Shown here in pieces: positions 63,900 to 64,000 of a DNA stretch of 64,000 nucleotides; position 1 is the stretch's first letter, and each line of letters opens with the position of its first letter. Both the position numbers and the translations under genes were made by a program. The notes beneath the pieces were generated by a model. It saw only the letters and a list, made by a program, of their open reading frames with translations, was not told the origin of the DNA and did no database searches. The stretch is from the NCBI GenBank assembly GCA_038030265.1, contig CM075938.1, forward strand, positions 11,695,009 to 11,759,008, written 5' to 3'. This stretch comes from Corythucha ciliata. Lineage: Eukaryota > Arthropoda > Insecta > Hemiptera > Tingidae.

Positions 63900-64000
63900 T
63901 ACACACAGAATGGAAATTTGGCGAGTATCATTTCTGTTTTTTGTAAAGAGAATTTCACGATGATTAACTTCTTTTATGCATCAATGTCGTAACGTCAACG
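63900..64000. other. Right edge of window
   Basis: Unique sequence after the foldback element. No feature. Confidence 0.4.

Overview
The window is nuclear DNA of an invertebrate animal, most likely a protostome. Genes are split by short introns with GT...AG borders, about 57 to 115 bp where both ends are visible, apart from one 4.6 kb intron. All recognisable proteins are animal families. There is no operon structure, rRNA or CRISPR array. The species cannot be named from sequence alone.

Four genes are supported by spliced models. (1) 2770-4272 (+) is the 3' part of a homeobox gene with two divergent homeodomains, closest to the defective proventriculus (dve)/SATB type. (2) 32991-33531 (-) is a complete four-exon Protein C10 (C12orf57-like) gene. 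(3) 36779-37982 (-) is a complete seven-exon alpha/beta hydrolase of the BPHL (valacyclovir hydrolase-like) family, whose nucleophile position holds Cys instead of Ser. (4) 42615-50043 (+) is a complete twelve-exon mitochondrial FAD-dependent glycerol-3-phosphate dehydrogenase (GPD2) with C-terminal EF hands. A single exon at 10333-10464 (-) resembles the start of an FHA domain of the LL5/PHLDB type; the rest of that gene was not found.

Most of the remainder is repetitive. A 5'-truncated non-LTR retrotransposon (RT plus RNase H, poly-A tail) lies at about 24330-27604. Large blocks are degenerate minisatellites with a period close to 29-30 bp. Family A (GCTAATTCGCGG...CTAAAATTGAGAAAA) occurs in both orientations at many places. 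Family B (AACCAATTTCGCGGGTTTGG), family C (CAGTTTAGCCATTTTCAAGG) and family D (GCAAGTTTCGGGTCTAAAT) are separate blocks. A 17-bp array fills 39185-40630, and a divergent ~35-bp array fills the first 360 bp.

The most interesting structures are non-coding. At least six sites carry a hammerhead-ribozyme-like core (CTGAAGA, stem II, GAAA), with stem II changing by compensatory substitutions; such motifs are known from Penelope-like retroelements. A 140-bp inverted repeat inside GPD2 intron 3 encloses a tRNA-like sequence with intact A and B boxes, between two copies of a 12-bp direct repeat. At 60808-63899 there is a foldback-like element: about 140-bp tandem units in one orientation, then the same units inverted, then a second 300-bp inverted repeat. 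At 51950-56300 a 1.37 kb sequence is present twice in direct orientation, and one copy abuts a 260-bp-armed hairpin whose loop holds a mariner-like transposase fragment. Smaller foldback/MITE-like elements are at 31203, 34351, 38876, 52373, 54864 and 58483. The window also has over twenty poly(C)/poly(G) tracts.
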